6,512 nt of DNA, taken from positions 1-6,512 of the forward strand of contig JAQWON010000005.1 of NCBI GenBank assembly GCA_029245825.1. Direction: 5' to 3'. The notes beneath the pieces are model-generated. The model was given only the letters and a program-made list of their open reading frames with translations. It did not search any database and had not been told where the DNA came from. Position numbers and translations under genes: made by a program. How positions within the stretch are numbered: position 1 is the stretch's first letter; every line of letters starts with the position of its first letter. The DNA is from Flavobacteriaceae bacterium (GTDB lineage Bacteria > Bacteroidota > Bacteroidia > Flavobacteriales > Flavobacteriaceae). Below are positions 1-5,899 of this stretch, piece by piece.

Positions 1-2
1 CC

Positions 3-422
3 CGGCTTATAAGTAATGAAACATGGGATACGCGAATTACTCAAAGAGAAAATGAAGATGATAGGGAACGAAACTTTAGTATTAATATTAGTGAAGAAAC
101 TCCTCCTCCATACAGGGAATGGAAAAGCAAAGAAGCTTTAATCAAGGAACATAAAGAGGCATGGCAAGAGGGGGGGGCTTTAAATTCAAATTTTAGGGGA
201 TTTGCTTATGAAGATGAAGACGGGGTCATTGTTAGAGCTAAATTTTGGGGGTCCATTTGGAATGAAGACGGGAGCATGAAAGAATTTGAATATCATTTTT
301 TCTTTGCTGCAGATAATGGAGAAGTGTCTTTTACCTTTGAAAACCAAAGAGGCTATATGTATTCAGAGGCTGAAATTAGACTGATGTATGAATCGCTTAA
401 AACCATCAAGTGGAATGAGTAA
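3..422 (+). CDS. Hypothetical protein, 3' end only
   Basis: The frame is open from the window edge to a TAA at 420-422 and gives the last 139 residues of a protein whose start lies upstream. I do not recognise the family. The visible part is acidic and rich in aromatic residues, with no membrane segment. A charged stretch (around residues 12-25) is followed by alternating aromatic and charged residues that suggest a beta-rich fold (FRGFAYEDEDGVIVRAKFWG, then EFEYHFFFAADNGEVSF). It ends in a probable helix (SEAEIRLMYESLKTIKW). That ending loosely recalls the C-termini of PsbP/DcrB-like proteins, but this is too weak to name it. A run of eight G (170-177) lies in frame inside the gene. The next gene starts 34 bp downstream on the same strand, so the two may be co-transcribed. 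The reading frame is convincing; the function is unknown. Confidence 0.7.
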   Translation, partial: RLISNETWDTRITQRENEDDRERNFSINISEETPPPYREWKSKEALIKEHKEAWQEGGALNSNFRGFAYEDEDGVIVRAKFWGSIWNEDGSMKEFEYHFFFAADNGEVSFTFENQRGYMYSEAEIRLMYESLKTIKWNE

Positions 423-456
423 TTCATAAAATAAAAAAATAAGGTAAATTTGATTC

Positions 457-924
457 GTGATTACAAAACAACAAGTAGAAAATGCTCAAAACACATGGGG
501 TGATGGCGTAGTTAAAATAGGATCGTTAAAAGATGATAGATCTGCATGTGAAGACTTTGCAAATAAATTTATTGATGATTTATATGCTTTTGAATTAGGT
601 ACAGTATCATTTAAACCAACTAAATGTTCTATACAGCAATTTAGACCTACAAAACCAGAAGCATTATCTTATTTTATTGCAGGTGATCATCGCGCTTGTG
701 AGGAAGATAAAGGCTTTGCTATTCAGCCATGGACTAAAGTTAGATTTGATAATTCTAATTTAATTATAGAAGAAAACCGTGCCATAGCTATGGGCAATTA
801 TTTTTTTACTGATATTGATGGCAACGAGGCCAAAGTAGAATACACCTTTGGATATAAATTAATTAAAGGGGCGTTGAAAATTGACTTACATCACTCCTCT
901 TTTCCATTTGATCCTAACAAATAA
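457..924 (+). CDS. SnoaL/NTF2-like family protein
   Basis: A complete 155-residue cytoplasmic protein with no signal peptide or membrane segment. Its pattern matches a small SnoaL-like (NTF2 fold, DUF4440-related) family as I recall it: an N-terminal helix IT..QV..AQ..WG, then SFKPTK (51-56), QFRPT (61-65), ALSYFIAG (69-76), EDKGFAIQPW (83-92), AMGNYFFT (111-118), KVEYTFGY (126-133) and a terminal LHHSSFPF (144-151). The fold is a cone with a pocket that may bind a small ligand; no reaction is established. Relatives are sometimes labelled phosphoribosyl-AMP cyclohydrolase, but HisI zinc-binding motifs are not visible here, so I would not use that name. The start is GTG at 457: an in-frame TGA lies only two codons upstream, and the protein begins where the family pattern begins. 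The leader is A/T-rich with at most a weak AAGG at 441-444. It converges on the next gene with 44 bp between stops. Confidence 0.85.
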   Translation: MITKQQVENAQNTWGDGVVKIGSLKDDRSACEDFANKFIDDLYAFELGTVSFKPTKCSIQQFRPTKPEALSYFIAGDHRACEEDKGFAIQPWTKVRFDNSNLIIEENRAIAMGNYFFTDIDGNEAKVEYTFGYKLIKGALKIDLHHSSFPFDPNK

Positions 925-968
925 CTAATAATAAAAAACATACTCTCCAAAATATGACTCTTCATTAA

Positions 969-1943
969 TTAATTAGAGTTTGTATTCCCTTTTAAACACC
1001 TAGTAAAAAAAGGGAAGTCATCTGTAACGACATAATAGTAAATCCCATCAGGGAATTCAGGAGTAACTCCAAATCGGCCATTACACCTATCTAAATCTCC
1101 AAGTCCTTCAACATATTCGAAGTCTTGAGTAAATGCCCCAAGTGGAATAGTAGTATTTGGTGTTGTATCTCCTCCTCGACCACCTATTAATTTTGTTAAA
1201 ATGTTGGGTCTATTTGTGTCCAGTTGAGATTTCAAACGGTAACTAGACTTAAGAACTTTTACTGGACTTGCTGAATCATTAGCATTAGAATATCCATCTC
1301 TTGCATAAACTGGGAACCCGTCTGATGCCCATCCAACAAGGGTTATGCCCTGATTACTGCCCAAAAATTCCATTAGTAATTCAGGCATCCCATGATAATG
1401 ATATGCGCCATTTGGCTGAACATGTGCATGATTCATGTCATCTCCAAAATCAAATGTGTCATGCCCAAGAGCTTCAATGTTCCAGTTTCCTTGCCCCTGT
1501 GCTAAACTACATTCTCCTAAATCATTGCACTTCCCAGCAGTTGCTGGATCAAATTTTACACTATTTATTGCATAGGCAATAGATAACGCTGGGCCAACTA
1601 CTTCTAACCCGCTTTCAGAAAATATTGTTGGGCAAAGTGTGAATATCTCATTTACTGTTTGTTCACTTATAGTGTTTGGATTATTGGTGTTTGGGAAAGT
1701 GCCGACCTCATGGTTAGGGATTCCATTCCCTGACAAAATTCTATTTGTCCCTTCAGAAGTCCATGAATATTTACTATAAGCATTTACAGATTCATCATCA
1801 TTATAGATCTCTTCATCAATATTCGTTAGCACATTATTTGTTGAAAATTCCCCTTCGCAATTAATTTCCTCCCTAGTATTTTCATTTTTACTACATGAAA
1901 TAATTAAAATTATAAAAAAGATTGTGTGAAAATTTAATCTCAT
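969..1943 (-). CDS. YHYH-domain lipoprotein
   Basis: A 324-residue exported lipoprotein. Residues 1-16 form a short signal with a hydrophobic core (IFFIILIIS) and Cys17 as the lipidation site (IISC|SKNEN), so the mature protein should be anchored to a membrane, probably the outer membrane. A low-complexity, Asn/Glu/Thr-rich linker follows. The main domain spans about residues 110-316 and carries the signature of the YHYH family: a His-rich NHAHVQPNGAYHYHG (171-185), GWASDGFPVYAR (204-215), and a C-terminal DRCNGRFGVTPEFPDG (285-300) followed by IYYYVVTDDFPF. The clustered histidines (172, 174, 182, 184) and several cysteines suggest metal binding or a redox-stable extracytoplasmic fold, but the biochemical role of the family is unknown to me. 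The start is the ATG at 1943, which places the lipobox correctly. It lies 167 bp after the helicase on the same strand and is probably transcribed separately, although I found no clear -7 box in that gap. Confidence 0.88.
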   Translation of the reverse strand: MRLNFHTIFFIILIISCSKNENTREEINCEGEFSTNNVLTNIDEEIYNDDESVNAYSKYSWTSEGTNRILSGNGIPNHEVGTFPNTNNPNTISEQTVNEIFTLCPTIFSESGLEVVGPALSIAYAINSVKFDPATAGKCNDLGECSLAQGQGNWNIEALGHDTFDFGDDMNHAHVQPNGAYHYHGMPELLMEFLGSNQGITLVGWASDGFPVYARDGYSNANDSASPVKVLKSSYRLKSQLDTNRPNILTKLIGGRGGDTTPNTTIPLGAFTQDFEYVEGLGDLDRCNGRFGVTPEFPDGIYYYVVTDDFPFFTRCLKGNTNSN

Positions 1944-2110
1944 ACGTTTTAGATTTTTGCTTGTATACCAATTTAAAAAATTAAGTCCCTTCTTTGCCTC
2001 TGGTTCAATTTTAGTTTAGCCTTTTACTTTGTTGAGATACAAAGGTTGTATGATAGAGGAAGATATGACTTTTATTTAATTTAGTGTTTTTGGTTTGGAA
2101 TTTCAATGAT

Positions 2111-3379
2111 CTATATGAAAGTAATAGCATAGCCCTCTTTGCCGGCTCTTCCAGTCCGTCCAATTCTGTGGATATAACTTTCTTTGGAACTGGGGGTTCT
2201 GTAATTGATTACATGGGTAATATTATCAATATCGATGCCTCGGGAGGCCACATCAGTTGCAACCATTATTTGTATAGCTCCCAATTTAAATTTTTGAATC
2301 GCTTTGGAGCGATGTTGCTGAGATTTGTCACCATGAATCTCATCTACTTTTAAATCAAACTTCTTTAAAACTCTACACAATTTAGAAACCTGTCTTTTCG
2401 TTTCAGAAAAAATCAAAACCTTTTTGAATTCCTTTTTTCTCAAAAGATCAACCAACATTTGGTTTTTTTCCTCGTCATCTTTTGGTTTAATAACCTCTTG
2501 ATAAATATTGTCAGTATTGGCCTTTCCCTCAGATACTTTCACTTTTTTGTATTGCTTCACTAAGTTATCGATGATGTTTTGTTGTTTTGGGTTTTCTGTG
2601 GCTGAAAAAAGAATAGTCTGATTCCTTTTATGCATTTGATTAATTATCTTTTGCACTTCTTGAAGAAAGCCCATGTCCAACATTGTATCAAACTCGTCCA
2701 AAACTACTTTGGTAAAATCATGTAATTTCAGTGCTCGGCGGTTGATCATGTCATTAATTCTCCCAGGAGTTCCAATTATAACGTGATTCAGTCTCCTCAG
2801 TTTATTAATATCTTTATTGACATTGGTCCCACCGATAAAACAACTACTAAAAATTTTAAGTCCTTTGCTGAGGCTTTTAAATTCTTGTTCTACTTGTTGG
2901 GCCAATTCTCTAGTCGGAATTAACACGATGGTCTTATTTTTATTTTTATTATTTATAAGTCGGTTAATGATGGGAATCAAAAAGGCGCCTGTTTTTCCAG
3001 TACCTGTGTTAGCAATACCAATTACACTTTCCCCTTGGGATACGATTTCAAAAGTTTTGTCCTGAATTTCTGTGGTTTTTTTATAACCCTTGTTTTTGAT
3101 TCTGGATTGTAGTTTTGGACTAATGTCTAGTTCATAAAATGCCCGGGGTTGAAAACACTTTTTATCATCTTTTATTTTAATGGTAGTGTTAACCATCATG
3201 CTGGGCTCCAAATCAGATTTTTTAAACCTGCTACCCCCTGATCTGTTTCTTGATTTTAGATTTCTGCTTTTGTATCCCTGACCAAAAATTTTTCTGGTTT
3301 TCGATCTTGAGTTTTTTTTCTCCCCATGGTCTGATGTTTTTTTTCTTGAGGGATAATTTTTTCTTTTTACTCCTACCAT
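2111..3379 (-). CDS. DEAD-box ATP-dependent RNA helicase (RhlE-like)
   Basis: A 422-residue cytoplasmic RNA helicase that uses ATP to open RNA duplexes, typically in ribosome assembly or RNA decay. Residues 1-60 are a Lys/Arg-rich, probably disordered RNA-binding tail. The core follows with all motifs in order: Q motif (F81 to Q106), motif I ANTGTGKT (123-130), Ia PTRELA (155-160), GG (183-184), Ib TPGR (204-207), motif II DEFD (228-231), III SAT (259-261), IV VLIFSETKRQ (321-330), V ATDVASRGID (374-383) and VI HRIGRTGR (404-411). Motif II reads DEFD rather than DEAD; the catalytic acidic positions are kept, and I recall LDEFD..LDMGF as a normal variant in a Bacteroidetes subgroup. The protein stops 11 residues after motif VI, so it lacks the C-terminal tail of many RhlE proteins; the basic tail is N-terminal instead. 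ATG at 3379 is the first start after an in-frame stop. Naming it rhlE would overstate what can be resolved. Confidence 0.96.
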   Translation of the reverse strand: MVGVKRKNYPSRKKTSDHGEKKNSRSKTRKIFGQGYKSRNLKSRNRSGGSRFKKSDLEPSMMVNTTIKIKDDKKCFQPRAFYELDISPKLQSRIKNKGYKKTTEIQDKTFEIVSQGESVIGIANTGTGKTGAFLIPIINRLINNKNKNKTIVLIPTRELAQQVEQEFKSLSKGLKIFSSCFIGGTNVNKDINKLRRLNHVIIGTPGRINDMINRRALKLHDFTKVVLDEFDTMLDMGFLQEVQKIINQMHKRNQTILFSATENPKQQNIIDNLVKQYKKVKVSEGKANTDNIYQEVIKPKDDEEKNQMLVDLLRKKEFKKVLIFSETKRQVSKLCRVLKKFDLKVDEIHGDKSQQHRSKAIQKFKLGAIQIMVATDVASRGIDIDNITHVINYRTPSSKESYIHRIGRTGRAGKEGYAITFI

Positions 3380-3761
3380 TTTAGGGAAAACTTGTTAATA
3401 AAACTCATATGGCTTTTATTAGTTTTGAGGGATGCTGTTATTCATTTTTATTTGAGCCAAAAATGAAAGATGATTAATTAATACTACCTCCTCTCAGCTT
3501 TAGGACGCGCAAATTTAGTATTTTAAACCGATTCATAGGGCAGAATCTGTTTTAAAATGTTTTCAGAATCACTATACTAAAAACACGAATGGTTATTTAA
3601 AAGTATTTACCAAAGTTGTCCTTTTTTTATTAAAGTTAAAAAAATTAGTCGTTAACAAAAGATTCAATTGTTTTGTTGATTTCATCAGCTCCTAAAGCTG
3701 CTTTCTAAAAACTAAAACTATAGATCCATTTTCTCTTTTTTTTCATTTAACTTAAATCAAT
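3380..3761. other. Divergent intergenic region, helicase-proximal part
   Basis: About 380 bp of A/T-rich DNA between the helicase start and the promoter of the rightward operon. It contains no credible complete gene. What can be seen is a possible minus-strand -7 box for the helicase (3510-3517), a perfect five-base-pair hairpin CAGCT-cctaa-AGCTG (3686-3700), and a short minus-strand open stretch that reads like the tail of a protein (about 3643-3702). T-rich and A-rich runs elsewhere have no convincing structure. No tRNA, cobalamin-box or CRISPR signature was found. Confidence 0.6.
3510..3517 (-). promoter_or_regulatory. Possible -7 box of the helicase promoter
   Basis: The minus strand reads TAAATTTG, an exact fit to the Bacteroidetes TAnnTTTG -7 consensus. 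It would start transcription near 3503 and give the helicase mRNA a leader of about 120 nt. Long leaders are common for DEAD-box helicase genes that respond to cold. No good -33 TTTG element is present at the expected distance, so this is only a candidate. Confidence 0.3.
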
Positions 3762-3769
3762 TATCTTTG
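3762..3769 (+). promoter_or_regulatory. -7 promoter box of the methionine synthase operon
   Basis: TATCTTTG matches the Bacteroidetes TAnnTTTG -7 element exactly. Transcription would start near 3775, directly at the 5' edge of the SAM-II-like aptamer, so the two predictions support each other. The -33 region (about 3735-3750) is T-rich but has no clear TTTG, so the upstream half is weak. Confidence 0.5.
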
Positions 3770-3778
3770 TAAATGATT

Positions 3779-3828
3779 GAGGAAGGATTTGATTGATTGC
3801 AACCTCTTAAAAAAAATGCTAAAACAGT
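3779..3828 (+). ncRNA. Candidate SAM-II riboswitch aptamer
   Basis: The order of conserved blocks matches the SAM-II (metA-type) aptamer as I remember it: a P1 5' strand, GATTTG (3786-3791), ATTGCAA (3796-3802), a P1 3' strand, then an A-rich loop beginning TTAAA (3807) and ending in GCTAAAA (3818-3824). P1 can form as GAGG (3779-3782) with CCTC (3803-3806). The pseudoknot helix can form as ATTG (3792-3795) with CAGT (3825-3828), with one G-U pair. These unusual blocks are hard to explain by chance in such A/T-rich DNA. Two points are off: three unpaired bases (AAG) sit between P1 and GATTTG, and P1 is short. The context fits well: a promoter box lies just upstream, and methionine synthase genes lie in the operon downstream. 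SAM-II aptamers usually act by hiding a ribosome-binding region when SAM is abundant. Here the nearest hidden start is the mini-ORF ATG at 3816, not the first recognised gene at 3911. Confidence 0.6.
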
Positions 3829-3869
3829 ATTTCTTTTTAATAATTGCACTAATCTTTCTGAAAATTTAA
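3816..3869 (+). CDS. Possible leader peptide or decayed gene start, 17 aa
   Basis: The ATG at 3816-3818 overlaps the conserved GCTAAAA block of the aptamer and opens a 17-codon frame, MLKQYFFLIIALIFLKI, that stops at TAA 3867-3869. The product would be a single hydrophobic segment with a Lys near its start, like a signal peptide or a small membrane peptide. Ligand-bound SAM-II structure would cover this start codon, so it is placed where a regulated start would be expected. It ends 41 bp before the QueF-like gene. It could be a leader peptide, the remnant of a lost gene, or chance in A/T-rich DNA. No Shine-Dalgarno site precedes it. Confidence 0.3.
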   Translation: MLKQYFFLIIALIFLKI

Positions 3870-3876
3870 ACAAATC

Positions 3877-3906
3877 ATAATTAATTATAATTAATTATGA
3901 TTAATT
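3877..3906 (+). repeat. Three tandem copies of a 10-bp A/T repeat
   Basis: The unit ATAATTAATT occurs twice in a row, followed by a third copy with one change (ATGATTAATT). The tract ends 4 bp before the ATG of the QueF-like gene and consists almost entirely of A and T. It keeps the ribosome-binding region unstructured or only weakly paired, which suits starts without Shine-Dalgarno sites. The 10-bp period, near one helical turn, could also suit a DNA-binding protein, but nothing identifies one. Confidence 0.75.
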
Positions 3907-3910
3907 ATTT

Positions 3911-4345
3911 ATGAAAAATGAAAAAATGAAAAAAACTTTTAAAAGTGTTGATATAAGTTTATTAAAGTCCTTGCCAAATCCTGCGCAAAAAGCTTATGAA
4001 ATAAAATTAAAACAACCTGAACTGACCTTTTTAGGAGTTTATGAACAGCCAGATTTTGCGTCTTTATATTTACTTTTTTATCCAGATAAAAAAATTATCG
4101 AATTAAAATCATTTAAATTATATCTTCAACAATATAGAAACATGATCATTTCTTATGAAAGACTTATTAATATATTATACGATGATATTAAGAAAGTTTA
4201 TAGCCCAAAAAGATTGAGAATAATTTTAGATTGTAACCCTAGAGGTGGAATTTCTTCAAGACTCACTCAAGATTCTGATTGGAAATCATTAGGAGGAAAA
4301 GAAGAATACAAAAATTACAATGAGGATACTTGGGAATTATCATGA
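3911..4345 (+). CDS. QueF-family T-fold protein lacking the catalytic Cys
   Basis: A 144-residue soluble protein clearly related to single-domain QueF (preQ0 reductase, which makes preQ1 for queuosine). Shared features in order: PNP (22-24), E37-L-T, QPDFA (46-50) with the catalytic-type Asp48, the NADPH-site QueF motif ELKSFKLYL (64-72), YRN (75-77), a Glu at 83 where QueF uses a Glu to hold the base, and NPRGGIS (109-115). The key difference is at the active site: QueF has E-F-T-x-L-C-P..GQPDFA, with the Cys forming a thioimide with preQ0. Here the segment reads ELTFLGVYEQPDFA, one residue shorter and with Gly42 in the Cys position. The only Cys in the protein is C108, elsewhere. It therefore should not carry out the known reduction. 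It may bind a purine, deazapurine or pterin, or do other chemistry. It is the first recognised gene of the operon, and its stop overlaps the next start (ATGA). Start ATG 3911 is chosen as the first ATG; ATG 3926 is a possible alternative. Confidence 0.85.
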   Translation: MKNEKMKKTFKSVDISLLKSLPNPAQKAYEIKLKQPELTFLGVYEQPDFASLYLLFYPDKKIIELKSFKLYLQQYRNMIISYERLINILYDDIKKVYSPKRLRIILDCNPRGGISSRLTQDSDWKSLGGKEEYKNYNEDTWELS

Positions 4346-4896
4346 AAAAGATACAATTAAATTACTTGGGAATTATAATACTAATCTTTATTGCTTCTTT
4401 TTCTAGATTAATTCCACATATTCCAAATTTTACTCCAATAGGTGCCATCGCTTTATTTGGTGGAGCATATTTTAAAAATAGATTTCATGCTTTTTTAATA
4501 CCAATCTCTTCTCTTTTTATCAGTGATTTAATTATTAATAATTTGTTTTTAAGTAATTATTTTGAAAAATTTACTCTGTTTTACTCTGGTTTTTTATGGC
4601 AATATTCAAGCTTTATATTAATCATACTAATAGGAATTTTTAGTTTAAGGAAATTTAATTTTAAAAAACTTTTAATTTCAACCATTGCATCTAGTTTAGT
4701 TTTTTTCATAATAACAAATTTCGGAGTTTGGATTTCTGGGTCTATGTATTCTAAAGATTTATTTGGCTTAATATCATGTTATACCATGGCTATTCCTTTT
4801 TATAAAGGTACTCTACTAGGATTTCTTTTTTATTCTTCCTGGCTTTTTGGAATTGCTGAATTTTTGAAATCAAAAACATCTATGATAATTAAGTGA
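4342..4896 (+). CDS. DUF6580 membrane protein, putative small-molecule transporter
   Basis: A 184-residue, very hydrophobic inner-membrane protein with about five or six membrane segments (roughly residues 7-24, 33-45, 48-66, 84-101, 108-132 and 142-175). The family pattern is SRLIPHIPNFTPIGAIALFG (21-40), a conserved ISDL (60-63), TNFGVW (125-130) and a GL..CY..AIPF stretch (142-153). I recognise these as DUF6580, often described as a putative transport protein. The size and topology resemble substrate-binding S components of ECF-type vitamin transporters, but no energising subunits are visible here. The ATG at 4342 is preferred because it forms a 4-bp ATGA overlap with the preceding stop; a TTG at 4330 would add only four residues. 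It lies 4 bp before the methionine synthase gene, which suggests a substrate linked to methionine, folate or cobalamin metabolism. That link is inference. Confidence 0.85.
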   Translation: MKKIQLNYLGIIILIFIASFSRLIPHIPNFTPIGAIALFGGAYFKNRFHAFLIPISSLFISDLIINNLFLSNYFEKFTLFYSGFLWQYSSFILIILIGIFSLRKFNFKKLLISTIASSLVFFIITNFGVWISGSMYSKDLFGLISCYTMAIPFYKGTLLGFLFYSSWLFGIAEFLKSKTSMIIK

Positions 4897-4900
4897 TTTT

Positions 4901-5899
4901 ATGAAAAGTCTTATTAATGCTCTTGAAAACAAAATTTTAGTTCTAGATGGAGCAATGGGAACTATGATTCAAAACTATAATCTTGAAGAGAAAGACTATA
5001 GAGGGGAAAGATTTAAAAATTTTAAAAATCCTTTAAAAGGTAATAACGATTTATTGTCAATTACACAACCAAAATTAATCTCTGAAATTCACAGAAAATA
5101 TCTTGTTGCTGGAGCTGATATAATTGAAACAAATACTTTTTCATCAACATCTATTGCAATGACAGACTATAAAATGGAAAATTTAGTTTACGAGCTAAAT
5201 TTTGAATCAGCAAAAATTGCTAAAACCCTAACTATAGAATATACTAATCAAAATAAAAACAAACCAAGATTTGTTGCTGGATCTATAGGGCCTACTAATA
5301 AAACTGCTTCTATTTCCCCTGATGTAAATGATCCTGGTTTTAGAGCAATAACTTTTGATGAATTAGTGTCATCATACTCTGAACAGATAAAAGGACTGAT
5401 AGAAGGTGGTGTGGATATTTTATTGGTTGAAACAATCTTTGATACACTAAATGCTAAAGCTGCCTTATTTGCAATAGATACGTATTTAAATAAAAATAAT
5501 TTAGAAATCCCTATCATGGTTAGTGGAACCATAACTGATCAAAGTGGAAGAACCTTATCTGGACAAACTGTAAAAGCCTTCCTTTATTCCTTGTCTCATA
5601 TGCCCCTTTTAAGTATTGGGTTTAATTGTGCTTTAGGAGCTGAGCAATTAATCCCCTATATGAAAACATTAAGTGAAAATACTTCTTTTTACACATCTGC
5701 TCACCCAAATGCTGGATTGCCAAATGCTTTTGGTGAGTATGATCAAACTCCTGAAGAAATGTCTTTTCAAATAAAAAATTATTTAGATGATAATTTAGTA
5801 AACATTATAGGCGGTTGTTGTGGAACTAATGAAAAACATATAAAAGAGATCTATAAATTGACAAAAAGCTACTCTCCTAGAAAAATAAAAAATGTCTAA
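4901..5899 (+). CDS. metH: Methionine synthase, homocysteine-binding module (split MetH)
   Basis: A 332-residue cytoplasmic protein equal to the N-terminal module of cobalamin-dependent methionine synthase. It binds homocysteine through zinc so that the thiolate can take a methyl group from methylcobalamin. The (beta/alpha)8 barrel starts with LVLDGAMGTMIQ (13-24) and GNNDLLSITQP (47-57), then ADIIETNTFSST (72-83), AGSIGPTNK (126-134) and DILLVETIFDT (172-182). The zinc ligands are all present: Cys243 in GFNCALG (240-246) and Cys306-Cys307 in GGCCGT (304-309). HPNAGLPN (268-275) and GEYDQTPE (278-285) are also typical of MetH. The protein ends where the folate domain of full-length MetH would begin, at the Hcy/pterin domain boundary. 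In Flavobacteriia, MetH encoded as two genes is usual, so this is not a broken gene. It starts 4 bp after the DUF6580 gene and overlaps the next gene by 8 bp. Confidence 0.96.
   Translation: MKSLINALENKILVLDGAMGTMIQNYNLEEKDYRGERFKNFKNPLKGNNDLLSITQPKLISEIHRKYLVAGADIIETNTFSSTSIAMTDYKMENLVYELNFESAKIAKTLTIEYTNQNKNKPRFVAGSIGPTNKTASISPDVNDPGFRAITFDELVSSYSEQIKGLIEGGVDILLVETIFDTLNAKAALFAIDTYLNKNNLEIPIMVSGTITDQSGRTLSGQTVKAFLYSLSHMPLLSIGFNCALGAEQLIPYMKTLSENTSFYTSAHPNAGLPNAFGEYDQTPEEMSFQIKNYLDDNLVNIIGGCCGTNEKHIKEIYKLTKSYSPRKIKNV

Noticed and set aside
925..980. Possible bidirectional terminator between the convergent genes (ACTCT...AGAGT around an ATTAATTAAT palindrome)
   Set aside because: The stem is only five base pairs, the inner part is pure A/T, and neither strand shows a clean T run after it; it also runs into the end of the YHYH gene.
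1301..1582. 93-codon plus-strand open frame within the YHYH gene
   Set aside because: It is antisense to a strongly recognised gene and has no recognisable protein motifs.
2026..2048. Hairpin CTTTG...CAAAG after the helicase gene as a terminator
   Set aside because: Five weak base pairs with an eight-base loop and no T run downstream on the minus strand; not distinguishable from background.
2687..2698. DEFD in place of DEAD in the helicase as a sign of lost activity
   Set aside because: Only the third position differs; the acidic catalytic residues and all other motifs are intact, and this variant occurs normally in related helicases as I recall.
2817..3065. 82-codon plus-strand open frame within the helicase gene
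   Set aside because: It is the antisense shadow of helicase motifs I to Ib and has no independent support.
3380..3910. Cobalamin riboswitch in front of the metH operon
   Set aside because: Neither a recognisable B12 box nor the conserved core elements are present; the SAM-II-like blocks explain the leader better.
5248..5532. 94-codon minus-strand open frame within the first metH gene
   Set aside because: Antisense shadow of the conserved barrel; a recognised gene occupies the opposite strand.
5892..5899. The break in metH as a frameshift or pseudogene
   Set aside because: The split falls at a domain boundary with a clean stop and a new ATG, and two-gene MetH is the usual arrangement in this group.
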